This document shows positions 46,122 through 58,291 of a DNA stretch of 64,000 nucleotides, piece after piece. The notes under the pieces are model-generated. The model saw only the letters and a list, made by a program, of their open reading frames with translations. It ran no database searches and was not told the origin of the DNA. The stretch covers positions 80,891,002 to 80,955,001 of the forward strand of contig CM051463.1 of NCBI GenBank assembly GCA_028095005.1, given 5' to 3'. The position numbers and the translations under genes were made by a program. Every line of letters starts with the position of its first letter. The stretch's first letter is position 1. The stretch comes from Rhynchospora pubera. Its lineage: Eukaryota > Streptophyta > Magnoliopsida > Poales > Cyperaceae.

Positions 46122-46868
46122 TAATACTGATATAATTTTATGTTTAATGTTTGTTTTTTTCAATTGTTTTCAAGTTATGCTTCGGAAGTTGTTGACCGAG
46201 TAACAAATTATTATTAAGAAAAGGTGTCTATAGTATATACAATCATAATAAAGAGTTGATGTTTAATCATGAAATTACATTAAGATGGATTACACACACT
46301 ACGTCAGGCCTTCTTTGATGCTTGCAAGAGTGATATGATTTTAGGGGGTTATTTTCAATTTCAACGATTGTAGGGGTTATATCCAGATGAAAAAGATTTG
46401 AGGGGTTATTAAATATTAATTAAAATTTTTATCTTATGAAAATTGAACCGGATTTTTATTTTAACTGGAATGGACATTCATAGTCGGAACCGAGTATAAG
46501 TAGGCAATCGGCTTGACCCGTTCACAGGTTTGGTCCAGTTCTGATTTTTAAAATAGTGCCCATATATTGTTAAACACAATGAACTCATATTAGAAATTAA
46601 GAACTGAAAGACCATCTGTGTGCCATATGAATCGTCTTAAAATAAGTTATTTGCCTTATTGTGATTGTGAAAAGGATTAATTAGATTTATGTCATTGTGA
46701 AAATTAGTTAATTAGCAATATGTTATTGTTAGATTGCTAATTAGATTTATGTCATTATCAAATTGTTTAAGTTAGATATATGTCATTATCTTATTCCTAA
46801 AAAGATTATATTCTGAAACTGTCATCCTGAAATCTCTCATTATTTAAAAAAATTCCCAAACAACCCTT
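46122..46868 (+). repeat. 747-bp direct repeat, left copy
   Basis: Nearly identical to 49291-50033; the match starts at TAATACTGATATAATTTTAT and stops abruptly at CCCAAACAACCCTT. Differences are a few substitutions and a small deletion in the right copy (near TGTCATTATCAAATTG). No TG...CA ends, so these are not ordinary LTRs. Confidence 0.9.
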
Positions 46869-47734
46869 GTCAATAAACCCTAAAAAGAACGCGGAAAAAA
46901 AAAACGGTAGGAGAATGAATATTTTATTTCCAATTTTCAGATCATTACCAAATTTTGTCATTACCAAATCTCATCTGTGTATATATATAATAGGTCAAAA
47001 AAGTGTGAAATAAGGGTCAGATTGTGGTTTTGGAGTTGGTACAGGTCTGTACCAGTCTTAAATTGGTTACTGGTATCTGTTTATGAAGAATTTTGGTCTA
47101 GGGACTGAATTATATGGAAAAAGAGTTTTCAAGGACCCAATAGTACACTTGTTTGAGCTAGTTTTGGACCTTTGTGTGAATAAAACTATTAGTGGGTCAT
47201 TAGTATAAAGATATAGGAGTAAAAGGAATTGTAGGTCTCTAAACAAAAATGTTAGTTCTGGACTTTTGAAAAATTGAAGTTCCGATGAAACATTTAAAGA
47301 CCAAAACTCAAATAAATGGATAAGGTTGATCTAAGCAAACTCAATTCTCAAAATTGTGCAATTGACTGTTTAAAAACCAAAATATAGTACCATTGTGATA
47401 TACTGATATGTTTGCATGCCTTTCATGGCACCTGTATGTTTTGTCCTTTATTTACCCTTCATCCATTTCGGTAAAAAGCTATAAATGCAAGCTATAAAAA
47501 AAATTTAACACACATCCCTTGAGCATCACATTGTAATTGTTGGATATAATTATGTTATTGTTGAAGCATTTAAATGTCCAGTAATCAATAGGTCACAAAT
47601 TCTTTTTTCCCCCTCCCTTAAAACAGGAATTTCAAAATGACATGTTGGTTAGTATATGTTTGATGAAATACCTAAGAGAACATGTGCAGTTGTGCACCTT
47701 CACCCATATTGTGTGCTCTGGCCACAGAACTATT

Positions 47735-47903
47735 GGGGCCGTTTTGATCGCTTAGAAATTTAGGAAATTTGGAGAATTTTCTATTTCTAGGCATAAATTT
47801 ATTGAGAAGTGAGTAAATTTGTAAAGAGTTTGAATTGTTTATAATAAATTCATGTTAGGAATATGAAATTCTCCAAATTTCCAAAGGAATCCAAACAGTC
47901 CCT
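47735..47903. mobile_element. MITE of the CCGTTTGGAT family, copy 1 (subtype 1)
   Basis: Ends GGGGCCGTTTTGATCG and AATCCAAACAGTCCCT are inverted. The core AAAGAGTTTGAATTGTTTAT and AATAAATTCATGTTAGGA are shared with the other copies in 47.7-57.4 kb. Subtype 1 has AGGAAATTTGG next to the ends. Confidence 0.8.
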
Positions 47904-48125
47904 ATCATAAGGCTTTCTTGGTAGAAAGCACACATGACCATCTATAATTTATGATTTTGAAAACTTAGATCACTGTCCTTATTTAAACCACAGTAATATG
48001 CTTATTTAAAATTTGAATGGCAGTGCATATGCATATTTTTGTATACATATTAGTATACGTTATTTAAACAACTTTTTATCATTTTCTATTTTGTTTTTAT
48101 ATTTGCAAAATCTATGCATCTCCCA

Positions 48126-48260
48126 GGCTCTATTTGGATTCCATTTGGGAAGAAGGAAATAAATTTATTATAAACAATCCAAACTCTTTACAAAGTTACA
48201 CACTTTCCAATACTTCTTCTCACTTCTTCTTTTTTTTCACACCTTATCCAAACGTAGCCC
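48126..48260. mobile_element. MITE of the CCGTTTGGAT family, copy 2 (subtype 2)
   Basis: Starts GGCTCTATTTGGATTCC and ends TTATCCAAACGTAGCC. It carries the core AAATTTATTATAAACAATCC and ACAAAGTTACACACTTTCCA. Subtype 2 has GGAAGAAGGAAATAA next to the left end. Confidence 0.8.
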
Positions 48261-48808
48261 TAAATAAGATCGTTTATTTTTTTTGGCTATATTGATATAC
48301 ATAGGAAGGTCTTATCCAATTTTGCAAACTTGCAATTAAGGGGCTGAAGGAAACAATAGATTGGAAAAAAAAAAAAATTTTGCTACTAACCTCCAATATA
48401 TGAGACGATGACTAGAACTATAGTGTCTAACCTAAAAAAAAAAGTGTTATTTATTTTCATTGATATTAATGATTTGATGGAAATTTATGTATAATAGTTT
48501 AGGGAATTAATTTTGGTGAGCTGTGATTTACAGTTTTTGCACGCCCTTAGGGCTTTAATTTTTTTTATTACTGCATAATTAATGCATTTATTTTGAATGC
48601 AATTATTTCGACTTCGGTTATTATTTCTTCTCTATATAAGCTGGTATGTGAGAAAATTTTATTTGTCCATTTACATTTGAGCCATTCTTAGCAACATTCT
48701 TTATTGTCACAAGTATTACTGCTTCTGATTTCGTAATGCAAAAAATTATAATAAAAATTAAGTAAGTTGAGCTAAATTTATTGTTTTTATATTTATCTAT
48801 AGGTTACA

Positions 48809-49248
48809 ATGTCTACCTTTATCCCAATATCGAAAATTACAAACATGATTCAAGGAGTTTTGCATTGCCGTGTTATAAAAATATGGGATGTTGTTGATCC
48901 CAAAAACGGTAACATATGAGGGAAGAATTTTTTACTGACTGACAAAGAGGTATATTAAATTGATATATAGTTCATTTATCCAACTGTTACTTTGTATTAT
49001 ACCAAATATAACTATTTGAATTTTTCAAAATAGGGAGGTGCAATCCAGGGGATTGTCTCTGTTAATATATATCGGCATATCGAAGGCGATTTTAAGGAAG
49101 GATTTGTCTGTGAAATCGGAAGGTTAACGACTGAACACATAAGAGATAATGATTTCTTGACTGTACCTCAGGATTTTACATTGTCATTATCAAGACAAAC
49201 GTGTGTAATACAGTTGTTTGTCACTTCATCATTTCAGTATTGTTGAGT
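48809..49248 (+). pseudogene. RPA-like OB-fold (DUF223-type) gene remnant
   Basis: Two exon-like pieces, 48809-48949 and from 49034, join in phase across a GT-AG gap. The first reads CRVIKIWDVVDPKNGN, then an in-frame TGA, then FLLTDKE; the second reads GGAIQGIVSVN and GFVCEIGRL, ending at TGA 49246-49248. The CRVIRxWDVVDPKN and G.IQ patterns are those of plant RPA1-like and DUF223 single-strand DNA binding proteins, which are also often carried by Helitrons. It lies in the 2.4-kb space between the two 745-bp direct repeats. With the internal stop and no further domains it is a fragment. Confidence 0.65.
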
Positions 49249-49290
49249 CAAAGGTTCATTTTTAATTTTGCACTTGATGAATAGTTAAAA

Positions 49291-50033
49291 TAATACTGAT
49301 ATAATTTTATGTTTAATGTTTGTTTTTTTTAATTATTTTCAAGTTATGCTTCGGAAGTTGTTGACCGAGTAACAAATTATTATTAAGGAAATGTGTCTAT
49401 AGTATATACCATCATAATAAAGAGTTGATGTTTAATCATGAAATAACATTAAGATGGATTACGCACACTACGTCAGGCCTTCTTTGATGCTTGCAAGAGC
49501 GATATGATTTTAGGGGGTTATTTTCAATTTCAACGATTGTAGGGGTTATATCCAGATGAGAAAGATTTTTGGGGTTATTAAATATTAATTAAAATTTTTA
49601 TCTTATGAAAATTGAACCGGATTTTTATTTTAACTGGAATGGACATTCATAGTCGGAACCGAGTATAAGCAGGCAATCGGCTTGACCCGTACACAGGTTT
49701 GGTCCAGTTCTGATTTTTAAAATAGTGCCCATATATTGTTAAACACAATGAACTCATATTAGAAATTAAGAACTGAAAGACCATCTGTGTGCCATATGAA
49801 TCATCTTAAAATAAGTTATTTGCCTTATTGTGATTGTGAAAAGGATTAATTAGATTTATGTCATTGTGAAAATTAGTTAATTAGCAATATGTTATTGTTA
49901 GATTGCTAATTAGATTTATGTCACAAATTGTTTAAGTTAGATATATGTCATTATTTTATTCCTAAAAAGATTATATTCTGAAACTGTCATCCTGAAATCT
50001 CTCATTATTTAAAAAAATTCCCAAACAACCCTT
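49291..50033 (+). repeat. 743-bp direct repeat, right copy
   Basis: Right partner of 46122-46868. The repeats are 3.17 kb apart (start to start). Their close match indicates a recent duplication relative to the surrounding sequence. Confidence 0.9.
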
Positions 50034-53000
50034 CTGAATTGAATTAAGTAGTGATCGCTCTTGTAGACAGGGACCGACAGACAGATGTAGACTAGTATTT
50101 TATAAATCTAGATCCGCCTATATGTGTCAGATGGACGCAGAAATACCGTTCCACCCTCACTTCTAAGTAAATTAAAAGAATAAACTAATTAATCATTGCT
50201 ATTTTTTATACTATAATAATAATTAAGCAAGGAATAAAGTAAATAAATTAAAAGAAATTTATTTAAAAATTTTCAACTAAAATCCTTTTTTTCACAATTT
50301 TCTATACAATTCCTATCCTATCCAACATTTCCTAAAATGTTCGAAGCACATAAACATCTATATTTTATTTAATATATAAATTATTTTTCGTCATTATCAT
50401 GATCAAACCTGTTTTATGCTTTTTTTTTAAGTTGTCGTACATGGAATAATAATTCCAACGATTGATGCACGAACAACAGAGAAAAACTAATGGAAGAGTA
50501 TGAAAAAAAGAGTTTTTATTCTGGGATCACACAGATTTTCAATTCTTTGATAAAATTTAATTCTAAAAAAATAAAATGTCAAAAGAAACATGACAATTGT
50601 TTTAAATAAGAAAATAAAAACTCTTCAAGACATGCATAGAAATTGCCAAAACAATCCTAAAAAAACTTAAAATTTATAAGAAAAATCCCAAAAGTCCATG
50701 AAATAACACTCAGATCATGAATCTGATCCCACAATTTAGAAAAAGGGTCAATTTTTGGGTCACAGAGCTCCTATCAAAATTTCAGTTCGATCTGACGATC
50801 AGACCAAAAGTTATGTCCTTCTTATGCAGGATGCGCGGGACCATATTGCATCAATGTTCTTTGCTTCGAAAGTGAAACAAGCAGTTCTATTTTTTTCCCC
50901 CTGGTAAGTTGACTTGGTGACAATGATTGGTTAGCTGCAGAAAATTTACGGCACATGAGATCACTTAATCAAACACAGAAATTATTTGCGCTCCAATTTA
51001 TGCAAAATAAAATATAGAGAGTCAAAATAGATTTTTCAGCTAATTAATTAGGTCGGTGAAGTCCATGAGAAGCATTAAAATGTTTACAGTTTAGTCCATG
51101 GACCTGTACTTTTTTGTTTTTCAATTAAAAAGGTATTAAGTGAATGTAACACTAGAGAAGCCTAGTAGCGTGAAAGCAGGAGGAAGTCTTACCGCCGTTG
51201 GAGCTGCCATGTGACGCTCAGGTGGGCATTAAAGGTGAAGCAAGCGTTGACTTCCAAATGAATAAAAAAAAAAAAAGAGAACAACTATTGTTTTCAATAC
51301 TATACCGGATACTGAAACCAGAACTGTGATCAAAACAGAAAATCCGGTATTGTGAGATAAAATACCAGAAATTTTTTAAACATACCGAATTTCGATCACC
51401 TGGTTGGTATGTAATATTTTGTCCAAAACGCCAAGTCTAGCGGACCGCTTGTTTGTCTAGCGGGTCGCCAGAAGTGTTGGCGGATCGCTATCGTTGGGAC
51501 ACTGAATCTAGATAGAATGGTCTGATCATTGCACCCTTTGATCTGATCTAGTGTATACGTCCTCTGAGTGATTGGACCCCTATTTAAGTCCCTGTTATGA
51601 TGGAGTATGTTGGACTTAATTAACTCACTTTTTCAGTTTGTCTAATTGGAAGAGAACAAGAGAGATAAAGTATAAGAAGAAAGAGGGAAACTGATCAGGG
51701 TCATCGTTCCCCGAGTACACCATCGAGTCACGGGAAGTCGGAACGGTTCTGAAGTGCCTTCTCGATAAAGGATTTTTGCAGGAGAGGAAACACGCAAGGC
51801 TTGCAAGTTTCAAGTTCTGTCACTCGACGCTCGATTTCGATTGGCGATGGTTAGAGGTAATCTAAAATTTTTGTTATTTCCGAATTCTAAGATCATTAAA
51901 GCACTTACATTGTAAGGATGCCGGTACGATATTATCACTATTTTTTTTTGTTTACTAGTAAGCTGACTTGGAGAAAATGATTGGTTAGCATTTATTAAAA
52001 TTGGATTGGGTTGGACGCAATTCGAGTTCCTTTGACTTTCTAAGATGAGTGAGTAAGATAAGTAGTGTTTTCAATACTATACCGACACCTCTACTAGTCT
52101 GGCGATCAAAATATGGTATTTTCCGGTATTTTCTCAAATTTTCTGGTATTTTTCTTAAAAAATGGATATCATCATTTCGGTTACTGTTTTGGTATCCGGT
52201 ATAACCGAAATTTTTCGGTAATCAGTTGGTATTGAAAACAGTGCAGATAAGATTCTATTGGACTTAGTTTTTTATTTTTTCTTGGATATTGTCTTTTGTA
52301 TTGTTCTGTTTAGTCTAAATGGAATTCCATCTCGGACCACTTTTATCAAAAAAAAATATAAAAATCTATTTCAGGTTCGCTTTACGTGTTCTTAGAGTTG
52401 ATAACTTTTGTCAATTTTAAATTTGATAATCTAAAAATAATTAATATGTATTAAAATTAAATGATCTGGGACCGAAAAGAATCCAACATGAAATATTTCG
52501 AGCTTGATCGATGATTGGCACGAAAGGTGGGAGAATCTGGACCACGACAGATTGGTACCCAAAATAAAATTTCTGGTAAAATATATAATTAAATTCGAAC
52601 CGTTAACAATCCTTCCAAATACAATCTACGATAACTCATTTGTTTGTCATTTTTGCGTTGTAATACCAAATTTATAACTAGATCGATCTGGATCCTAGCA
52701 GCCTGTTGGGATATTTTCTAATAATTACTTTATCAAGAAATGTAAATAAATATAAACACTGAATTTTGTTAATCAAATTTTCGTAAATTAAATCGAGTAA
52801 AATAAATTTATATAAAGTTAAAAAATAAGTCTAAATTTTGTAAGTTTCACTGAAAATAGGAAGATGCCATATAGCAGCATATGACTGATACTAAAATCTA
52901 ATAAAACTCAAACGCATTATTATTTTTTATTATCAATACTTGGAATATGTATGTGTTTGCAGATGGATATAGTTTTGGACCCAACTTTTGAGTATAGCCT

Positions 53001-54237
53001 CAGATAAGTCCAATTAATTATTTCTTATATGGAAATACCAAACTAATTTTACCAAAGAAAGTGTCTATATTGATTAAGTATGTACGGTTTCAACTTATAC
53101 CACTTTCTAATTTGTTTTTTGGTTCCTATTTTTGTTAAAATTTTTGGATTATGCTTTGGCATTAGACACTTTCTAATGATATAAGTGTGATTGTGGCTTG
53201 CAATAATGCCTGGGACCAAAAAAAAAAAAAAAGAAGAAAACGTAAAAAGTTATGTAGAGTTACAATGCAAAATGATATAATATGGCCAATGTCTTGATAA
53301 TATTTCTTAATATTTTGATAATGCTTATTTCATATAATATCATCTGATTTATATCTCAATATTTGAATTGCCACTTTGCAACTTCTTTTTTTTTTTTTTT
53401 TGCTTTGTTATTTATTGGGTCTTTATAATCATGGGAAGAGGGGAATGTGCATAGAGGTTTTAAAACCAGCCATAGCACTTACCTTGGATAAATTCATTCT
53501 ACTCATATTTCTGGTTATTATTTGGAGCAATGAAAAGACAGTGAAGCTTATGTTAACAATAACATGATTATTTTTCGAAGAGGTCAAATATGCCAGTAAA
53601 GAGATGCAAATTGCGATTAGGAGCTTGCTGATTGGGTTGTATATTATTTTTCCCTATGTTTGGTTATTTACACCAGTGAAATTTCGTCTAGGTTGAATTA
53701 CTATTTTGCCTATCTGTCAAGAATAACAGGAGATATTATTCTTGATGACTATTGTGCCGTAACATGGAAATGTGAACCATACCATGGAAAAAGAAAACCT
53801 TATATTAGTTAATAAATTGACAGCTCTATCAGTATAAAAAGATAATGTGCATTTACTTACTTCCCAGTTAGACATATGTGCTTTTCTTTTAACAGATTGA
53901 TAATTTTTCGCTTGTGTATTTTCAGATTACAGCTAACTAAGCACTCTGCAATGAAAGTTTCAAGTTGTTTAATTGTCATACAATCAGCCAGAGTTGCAAG
54001 GTTATTTACTCTGTACGTACCAAATAATGATCAGATTATCTTTGTTGATTGGTTGCATACAATAGCCCACCTAATTTGAATGTGATTGTTGTTGTCCAAT
54101 AATTCTTTGTAAATGTTTCTCAATGTACATTTTTTTAAATTTATTATAGGAAAAATACTTGTTTGTTGATTAGTTGCACAATTTGAGTGCTTCGTGTGTC
54201 TCGCTACATGCCAGATGACTACAGGGACCCGCTCTAA
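50034..54237. other. Repeat-rich intergenic stretch without a supported gene
   Basis: Apart from the hAT MITE at 52063-52244 and a partial relative of it at about 51288-51420 (GTTTTCAATACTATACCGG), I see AT-rich sequence, poly(A)/poly(T) runs near 53218-53233 and 53384-53401, and a moderately GC-rich part at 51420-51850 that may be part of an old LTR. The open frames at 51625-51813, 53376-53567 and 53876-54079 have no recognisable domain. Confidence 0.5.
52063..52244. mobile_element. hAT-type MITE, 182 bp
   Basis: Inverted ends TAGTGTTTTCAATAC and GTATTGAAAACAGTGC fit the hAT terminal pattern. AGATAAG is repeated directly at 52056-52062 and 52245-52251 (eight bases with one mismatch), as expected for hAT insertion. 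Confidence 0.8.
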
Positions 54238-54380
54238 GACTCCGTTTGGATTCCATTTTGGAAGAAGGAAATAAATTTATTATAAACAATTCAAATTCTT
54301 CACAAAGTTACACACTTTCCAATATTTTTTCCCACTTTTTCTCTTCTTCTGTTCTTCCCACACCTTATCCAAACAGAGCC
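54238..54380. mobile_element. MITE of the CCGTTTGGAT family, copy 3 (subtype 2)
   Basis: Starts GACTCCGTTTGGATTCC and ends TTATCCAAACAGAGCC. The core AATAAATTTATTATAAACAA and CACAAAGTTACACACTTTCC match copies 2 and 7. Confidence 0.85.
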
Positions 54381-54820
54381 TAAGAGAATGGGGTTAAATT
54401 TTCTATATAATTATGTTGAGCAGGTTCTTTTAAATGCCAATTAATACATGATAAAAAATGTTAGGAATATTCATATTCATATCTAAATTATGTACATAAA
54501 ATAAGGAAAATCATATTTTACAAACTGACTTAGTTCATTCTTAAAATTCATAAAGGTTATGTTACGAAGAGCTATGTCCCAACAAACGAAGAGCCCAGTT
54601 TGTAATAAGGTGACGAACGCGAATGAATATAGTGAATTAGTGATTAGTGACCATGCCCTCTGAAATTTGTCGGATATTCATCGTAGGATTGGAGTCTTAC
54701 CACATTTTAGAAATAGTCTTTTGTGCGTACAATAGTGTGGCAGGTCAGTTTCAGCTGGAAAAGAATCCGGATGAACGGCATCCACCGAGACTCTCTGCAT
54801 GACAGCTACATAGTATCATA

Positions 54821-54987
54821 GGGCCGTTTGGATGAACCCGGAATTTGCAAGAATAGCAAATTCCGGAATTTAATTTATTATAAACAATTCAAATTCTTCA
54901 CAAAGTTACACACTTTCCAATAAATTTATGCCTAGGAATAGCAAATTCCTCCAATTCCCCCAATTCCTAAGCGATCCAAACGCCCCC
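54821..54987. mobile_element. MITE of the CCGTTTGGAT family, copy 4 (subtype 1)
   Basis: Starts GGGCCGTTTGGATGA and ends GCGATCCAAACGCCCC. Shared core with the other copies, plus CAATTCCCCCAATTCC next to the right end. Confidence 0.85.
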
Positions 54988-55281
54988 ATGGTAAATTTTT
55001 AATTGTATGTATAATCCAGGACTGATAACCATCATCCAATAAAAAAACATCCGCGTCATCCATACCCCCATCTTCCCTCGCGATATGTTCTCTCTGTCTC
55101 CCCTCGCGCTCCCTCTTTCTCCCGCGCGACCTTCCCTCTTTCTCTCGCACTCTCCCTTCCCTCCATCGCGCTCTCCATTTCCTCTATTTCATGTCTGACG
55201 CTTCCTTTTCTCTGCTTTGCCTCTTCCTCTCCTCCCTCTTCTCTCTTTCATCTCCCTCACACTTTATTCTGCCTTCTTAAA

Positions 55282-55975
55282 CTGAAAAGATATAACAACT
55301 AACTGAACATAAACAGCAAATAAACTGAACATATGGAACAAACAATGTTGATTCAAACAAAAAAATAAAAGTGAGCAAATAAATTGAATAGAAACGACAA
55401 ATAAATTGAACAGTTATACAAATAAACTGAACATATATGACAAATAATGCGGACTCATAAAAAAAAAGATAAATGTGAGCAAATAAACTGAACAGAAATG
55501 ACAAATAAATTGAACAGTTATAACACATAAACTGAACAGATGTAACAAATAATATGGATTCATACGAAATATAAAAGTGAGCAAATAAACTAAACAGAAA
55601 TGACAAATAAATTGAACAGTTATAACAAATAAAATGAACAGATGTAACAAACATGTTAACTCGTATACAAAAATAAATAGTGTACATAAATTGAATAGAT
55701 ATAACAAATAAACTGAACAGAAATGACAAATAAATTGAACAGTTATAACACATAAACTGAACAGATGTAACAAATAATGTGGATTCATACGAAAAATAAA
55801 AGTGAGCAAATAAACTGAACAGAAATGAAAATAAATTGAACAGCTATAACAAATAAAATGAACAGATGTAACAAACAATGTGGACTCATACAAAAAGCAA
55901 AAGTGAGCAAATAAACTGAACAGAAATGACAATTATATTGAACAGTTATATCAAAAAACTGAACAGATGTAACGT
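55282..55975 (+). repeat. Minisatellite of ~115-bp units (AAACTGAACAGAAATGACAA)
   Basis: About six imperfect units built from AATAAACTGAACAGAAATGA, CAAATAAATTGAACAGTTAT, CTGAACAGATGTAACAAATA and AAAAGTGAGCAAATAAAC. The long minus-strand open frames (CYNCSIYLSFLFS-type repeats) only reflect this array. Confidence 0.85.
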
Positions 55976-55983
55976 GAGATAAA

Positions 55984-56170
55984 ATGGAGAGAGAAAAAAT
56001 AAAAGAAAGAAGGGCCAGTGAGAAACCAAAAAAATCAATAGAGAGAAAAGTAGAGGGAGCAGAAAGGAAAGGAAAAGGAAAGGGGGCGAAAGGAAAGAAA
56101 AATGAAGAAAGAAGGAGCAAAGAGAGAGAGGGGAACTCAAGAAGAAAACAAGAGAAGAGAGGGGAGGCCG
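55984..56170 (+). repeat. Polypurine tract, about 190 nt
   Basis: Nearly uninterrupted A/G on the plus strand (GAGAGAAAAAATAAAAGAAA and similar). No coding meaning; the basic or Leu/Ser-rich frames on either strand are by-products. Confidence 0.85.
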
Positions 56171-56540
56171 TACTTGGGAGCGGAGGGAGGTGCGCGCGCT
56201 AGGATCGCATGGAAGCGGGGTGAGAGAAGGTAATGCGGGGTGAGAGAAGGTGTGAGCGCTCAGATCTGTCGGATCGGATCGATGCGCTAGATGAGAGGTG
56301 CGCTGCGCTCGTGGATGAAAGGGATGACATAAAGATGAATGGTAAGTAGTAATTACCTGTATAATCATACATGTAGCGGGTCTTAAAGGCTTCGGAGTTC
56401 GGACTGTACCGTCTTTTACATTCCCCGCGTAACACAGCTCAACAAAGCCCATAGAGTGGGTTGTGTTTTCTTTTGTGGTGGGCCCTCGCTCATTGATGCT
56501 GTTATTTTTTTTTTCGTGTACTTGGTAGTTCCTATTAAAG

Positions 56541-56710
56541 GGATACCCTTTTGAATCGCTTAGGAATTTAAGGAATTTGGGAAAGTTATAATTTTTAGGA
56601 ATAAATTTATTGGAAAGTGTGTAATTTTGTGAAGGGTTTGAATTATTTATAATAAATTTATGTTAGGAAGATGAAATTCCCCAAAATCCCATGGGATCCA
56701 AACGGCCCCA
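56541..56710. mobile_element. MITE of the CCGTTTGGAT family, copy 5 (subtype 1)
   Basis: Starts GGATACCCTTTTGAATCG (diverged left end) and ends ATCCAAACGGCCCC. Carries the core TTATTGGAAAGTGTGTAATT and AATTATTTATAATAAATTTA. Confidence 0.8.
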
Positions 56711-56900
56711 AAATGACTAAGCATCCCGCAGAGTGGGTTGTTGTTTAGTTTAGTTAATTCTTTTGAATTGCATCTTTAAATGCTGATTTTTGGTGCACGT
56801 GCAAATATAAGCAAGTTTTTTTTTATTTATTTCTTCTACCTCCTCCCTTCTCTCCCCTCGTCAGCTCCTCTTTTTACCCTCTAAATGAAAATCTCTTCTT

Positions 56901-57069
56901 GGGGTCGTTCGGATCGCTTAGGAAGTTGGGAAATTTGGGGAAGTTGTAATTCCTAGGAATAAATTTATTGGGAAGTGTGTAATTTTGTGAAGAGTTTGGA
57001 TTGTTTATAATAAATTTATGGTAGGAAGATGAAATTCCCCAAAATTCCATGGAGATCCAAACGGCCCCC
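56901..57069. mobile_element. MITE of the CCGTTTGGAT family, copy 6 (subtype 1)
   Basis: Starts GGGGTCGTTCGGATCG and ends GATCCAAACGGCCCCC. Very similar to copy 5 inside (GAAGTGTGTAATTTTGTGAA). Confidence 0.85.
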
Positions 57070-57220
57070 TTATTCATTTCTGATTTGATCCTGCTTCAAA
57101 CACCCTCTTCTCAAACCGATTCCATAAACGGCCTCTCCACTCTCCTCTACACCTATTGACATCTCATTCGTCTATTTTAACAATAAGCACTTTACTGGTA
57201 CTGCTCCGTCTCTATTGAAG

Positions 57221-57366
57221 GTTCCGTTTGGATAGGTGTAAGAATAAGGAAATAACTTCTTCCTACTCTCAAATTTATTATAAACAATTCAAACTATTCA
57301 CAAAGTTACACATTTCCCAATACTTCTTTCCTTATTCCTCTTTTTCCCACACCATCCAAACGGAGC
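57221..57366. mobile_element. MITE of the CCGTTTGGAT family, copy 7 (subtype 2)
   Basis: Starts GTTCCGTTTGGATAGG and ends CATCCAAACGGAGC, with the core TTTATTATAAACAATTCAAA and ACAAAGTTACACATTTCCCA. Confidence 0.85.
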
Positions 57367-58277
57367 TGGAAATTTTTAATATACCCCCATATGTAATATA
57401 TTTTTTTTCTATTTTAACAAACTGAAGTCTGAATTCAAAAATAACAATTAAAGTAGATCTTTTGGGTGCCTAAGAGGTAATGCCTTTACTTCGTTAAAAT
57501 ATTTTTTTCGATTGAATTAGATGGGAGAAAACAATCACAGTAAACAAAGACATCAATTGTCTTTTATTTATATATATTTATATATAATTCATGAGTGCAT
57601 TACCCATATAATATAAGGCTTATTGGCAAGTGTCCAATCAGGATAAACTCTTGCCAATTCAAGAGAGCTCTACATTTGCTAGCAGTAACTAACCATGTTC
57701 TTCACCCAAAAGTTCGCTGCTCATAATTTAATAAGACATAAAAGTTTGATTTTTAATAAACATATGTTGTTTAATAAAAATATGATTGTTGCTCTCCTTT
57801 TTTTTTTCAAGGAATATACAATTTCTATAATTATTTTTATTAATGTAAATTAAGGTGAGGGCTAGACCCCATTTTTTTTCTTCAAAAAAAAAAAACTTCT
57901 ATATTTATACAATAAAGGGTTATGCTGGGTATGGCCATATACTTGGCGTGATTTGAGGCGTATCTCAGAAATATTACCAATTGAGAAGTTTAAGAGGAGA
58001 ATCCCGATTGGCGTGGCGAATTAATGTTCGATACAAGTTGGAAATCAGGACAGAAGTAAAAAATTCCAGTGAGAAAAGAATTTATGTTAAAGTTTCATTT
58101 ATTGGTACCAAGAAAATATTGGTACCAAATGCTACCAGTAAATATATGTTAAAGTTTTGTTTTACGTTCTGAGCATGTAATAAACCTTTATCGTTGCCCA
58201 AAATTTCATATATACGAAATTTCTCTAATGATCTCAAAAAGAATTGTAAAACAATACTTACAATTCTGCTATAACCA
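57367..58277. other. Intergenic; no feature recognised
   Basis: AT-rich sequence with poly(T)/poly(A) runs. A short open frame (57981-58172) has no family resemblance. Nothing further can be supported. Confidence 0.5.
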
Positions 58278-58291
58278 TTTCGAATGAGATT

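Larger units (their letters stand above)
54990..56375. repeat. Large foldback: CT-rich arm, minisatellite core, GA-rich arm
   Basis: A pyrimidine-rich arm (about 55075-55275) on the left mirrors a purine-rich arm (about 55984-56290) on the right, and outermost pieces look inverted (TTGTATGTATAATCCAGG left; CCTGTATAATCATACATG right). Between them is a ~700-bp tandem array. This resembles a foldback or long-TIR element with an internal array, but pairing of the arms is only approximate by eye. Confidence 0.45.

Noticed and set aside
46122..50033. LTR retrotransposon formed by the two 745-bp repeats
   Set aside because: The repeats lack TG...CA ends, no primer-binding site or gag/pol domain was seen, and no target duplication was found; kept as direct repeats only.
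55277..56452. Overlapping minus-strand open frames of 111-172 aa with Cys/Phe/Leu repeats
   Set aside because: They read through the tandem array and the polypurine tract; every frame is open because the unit lacks stops, not because of selection.
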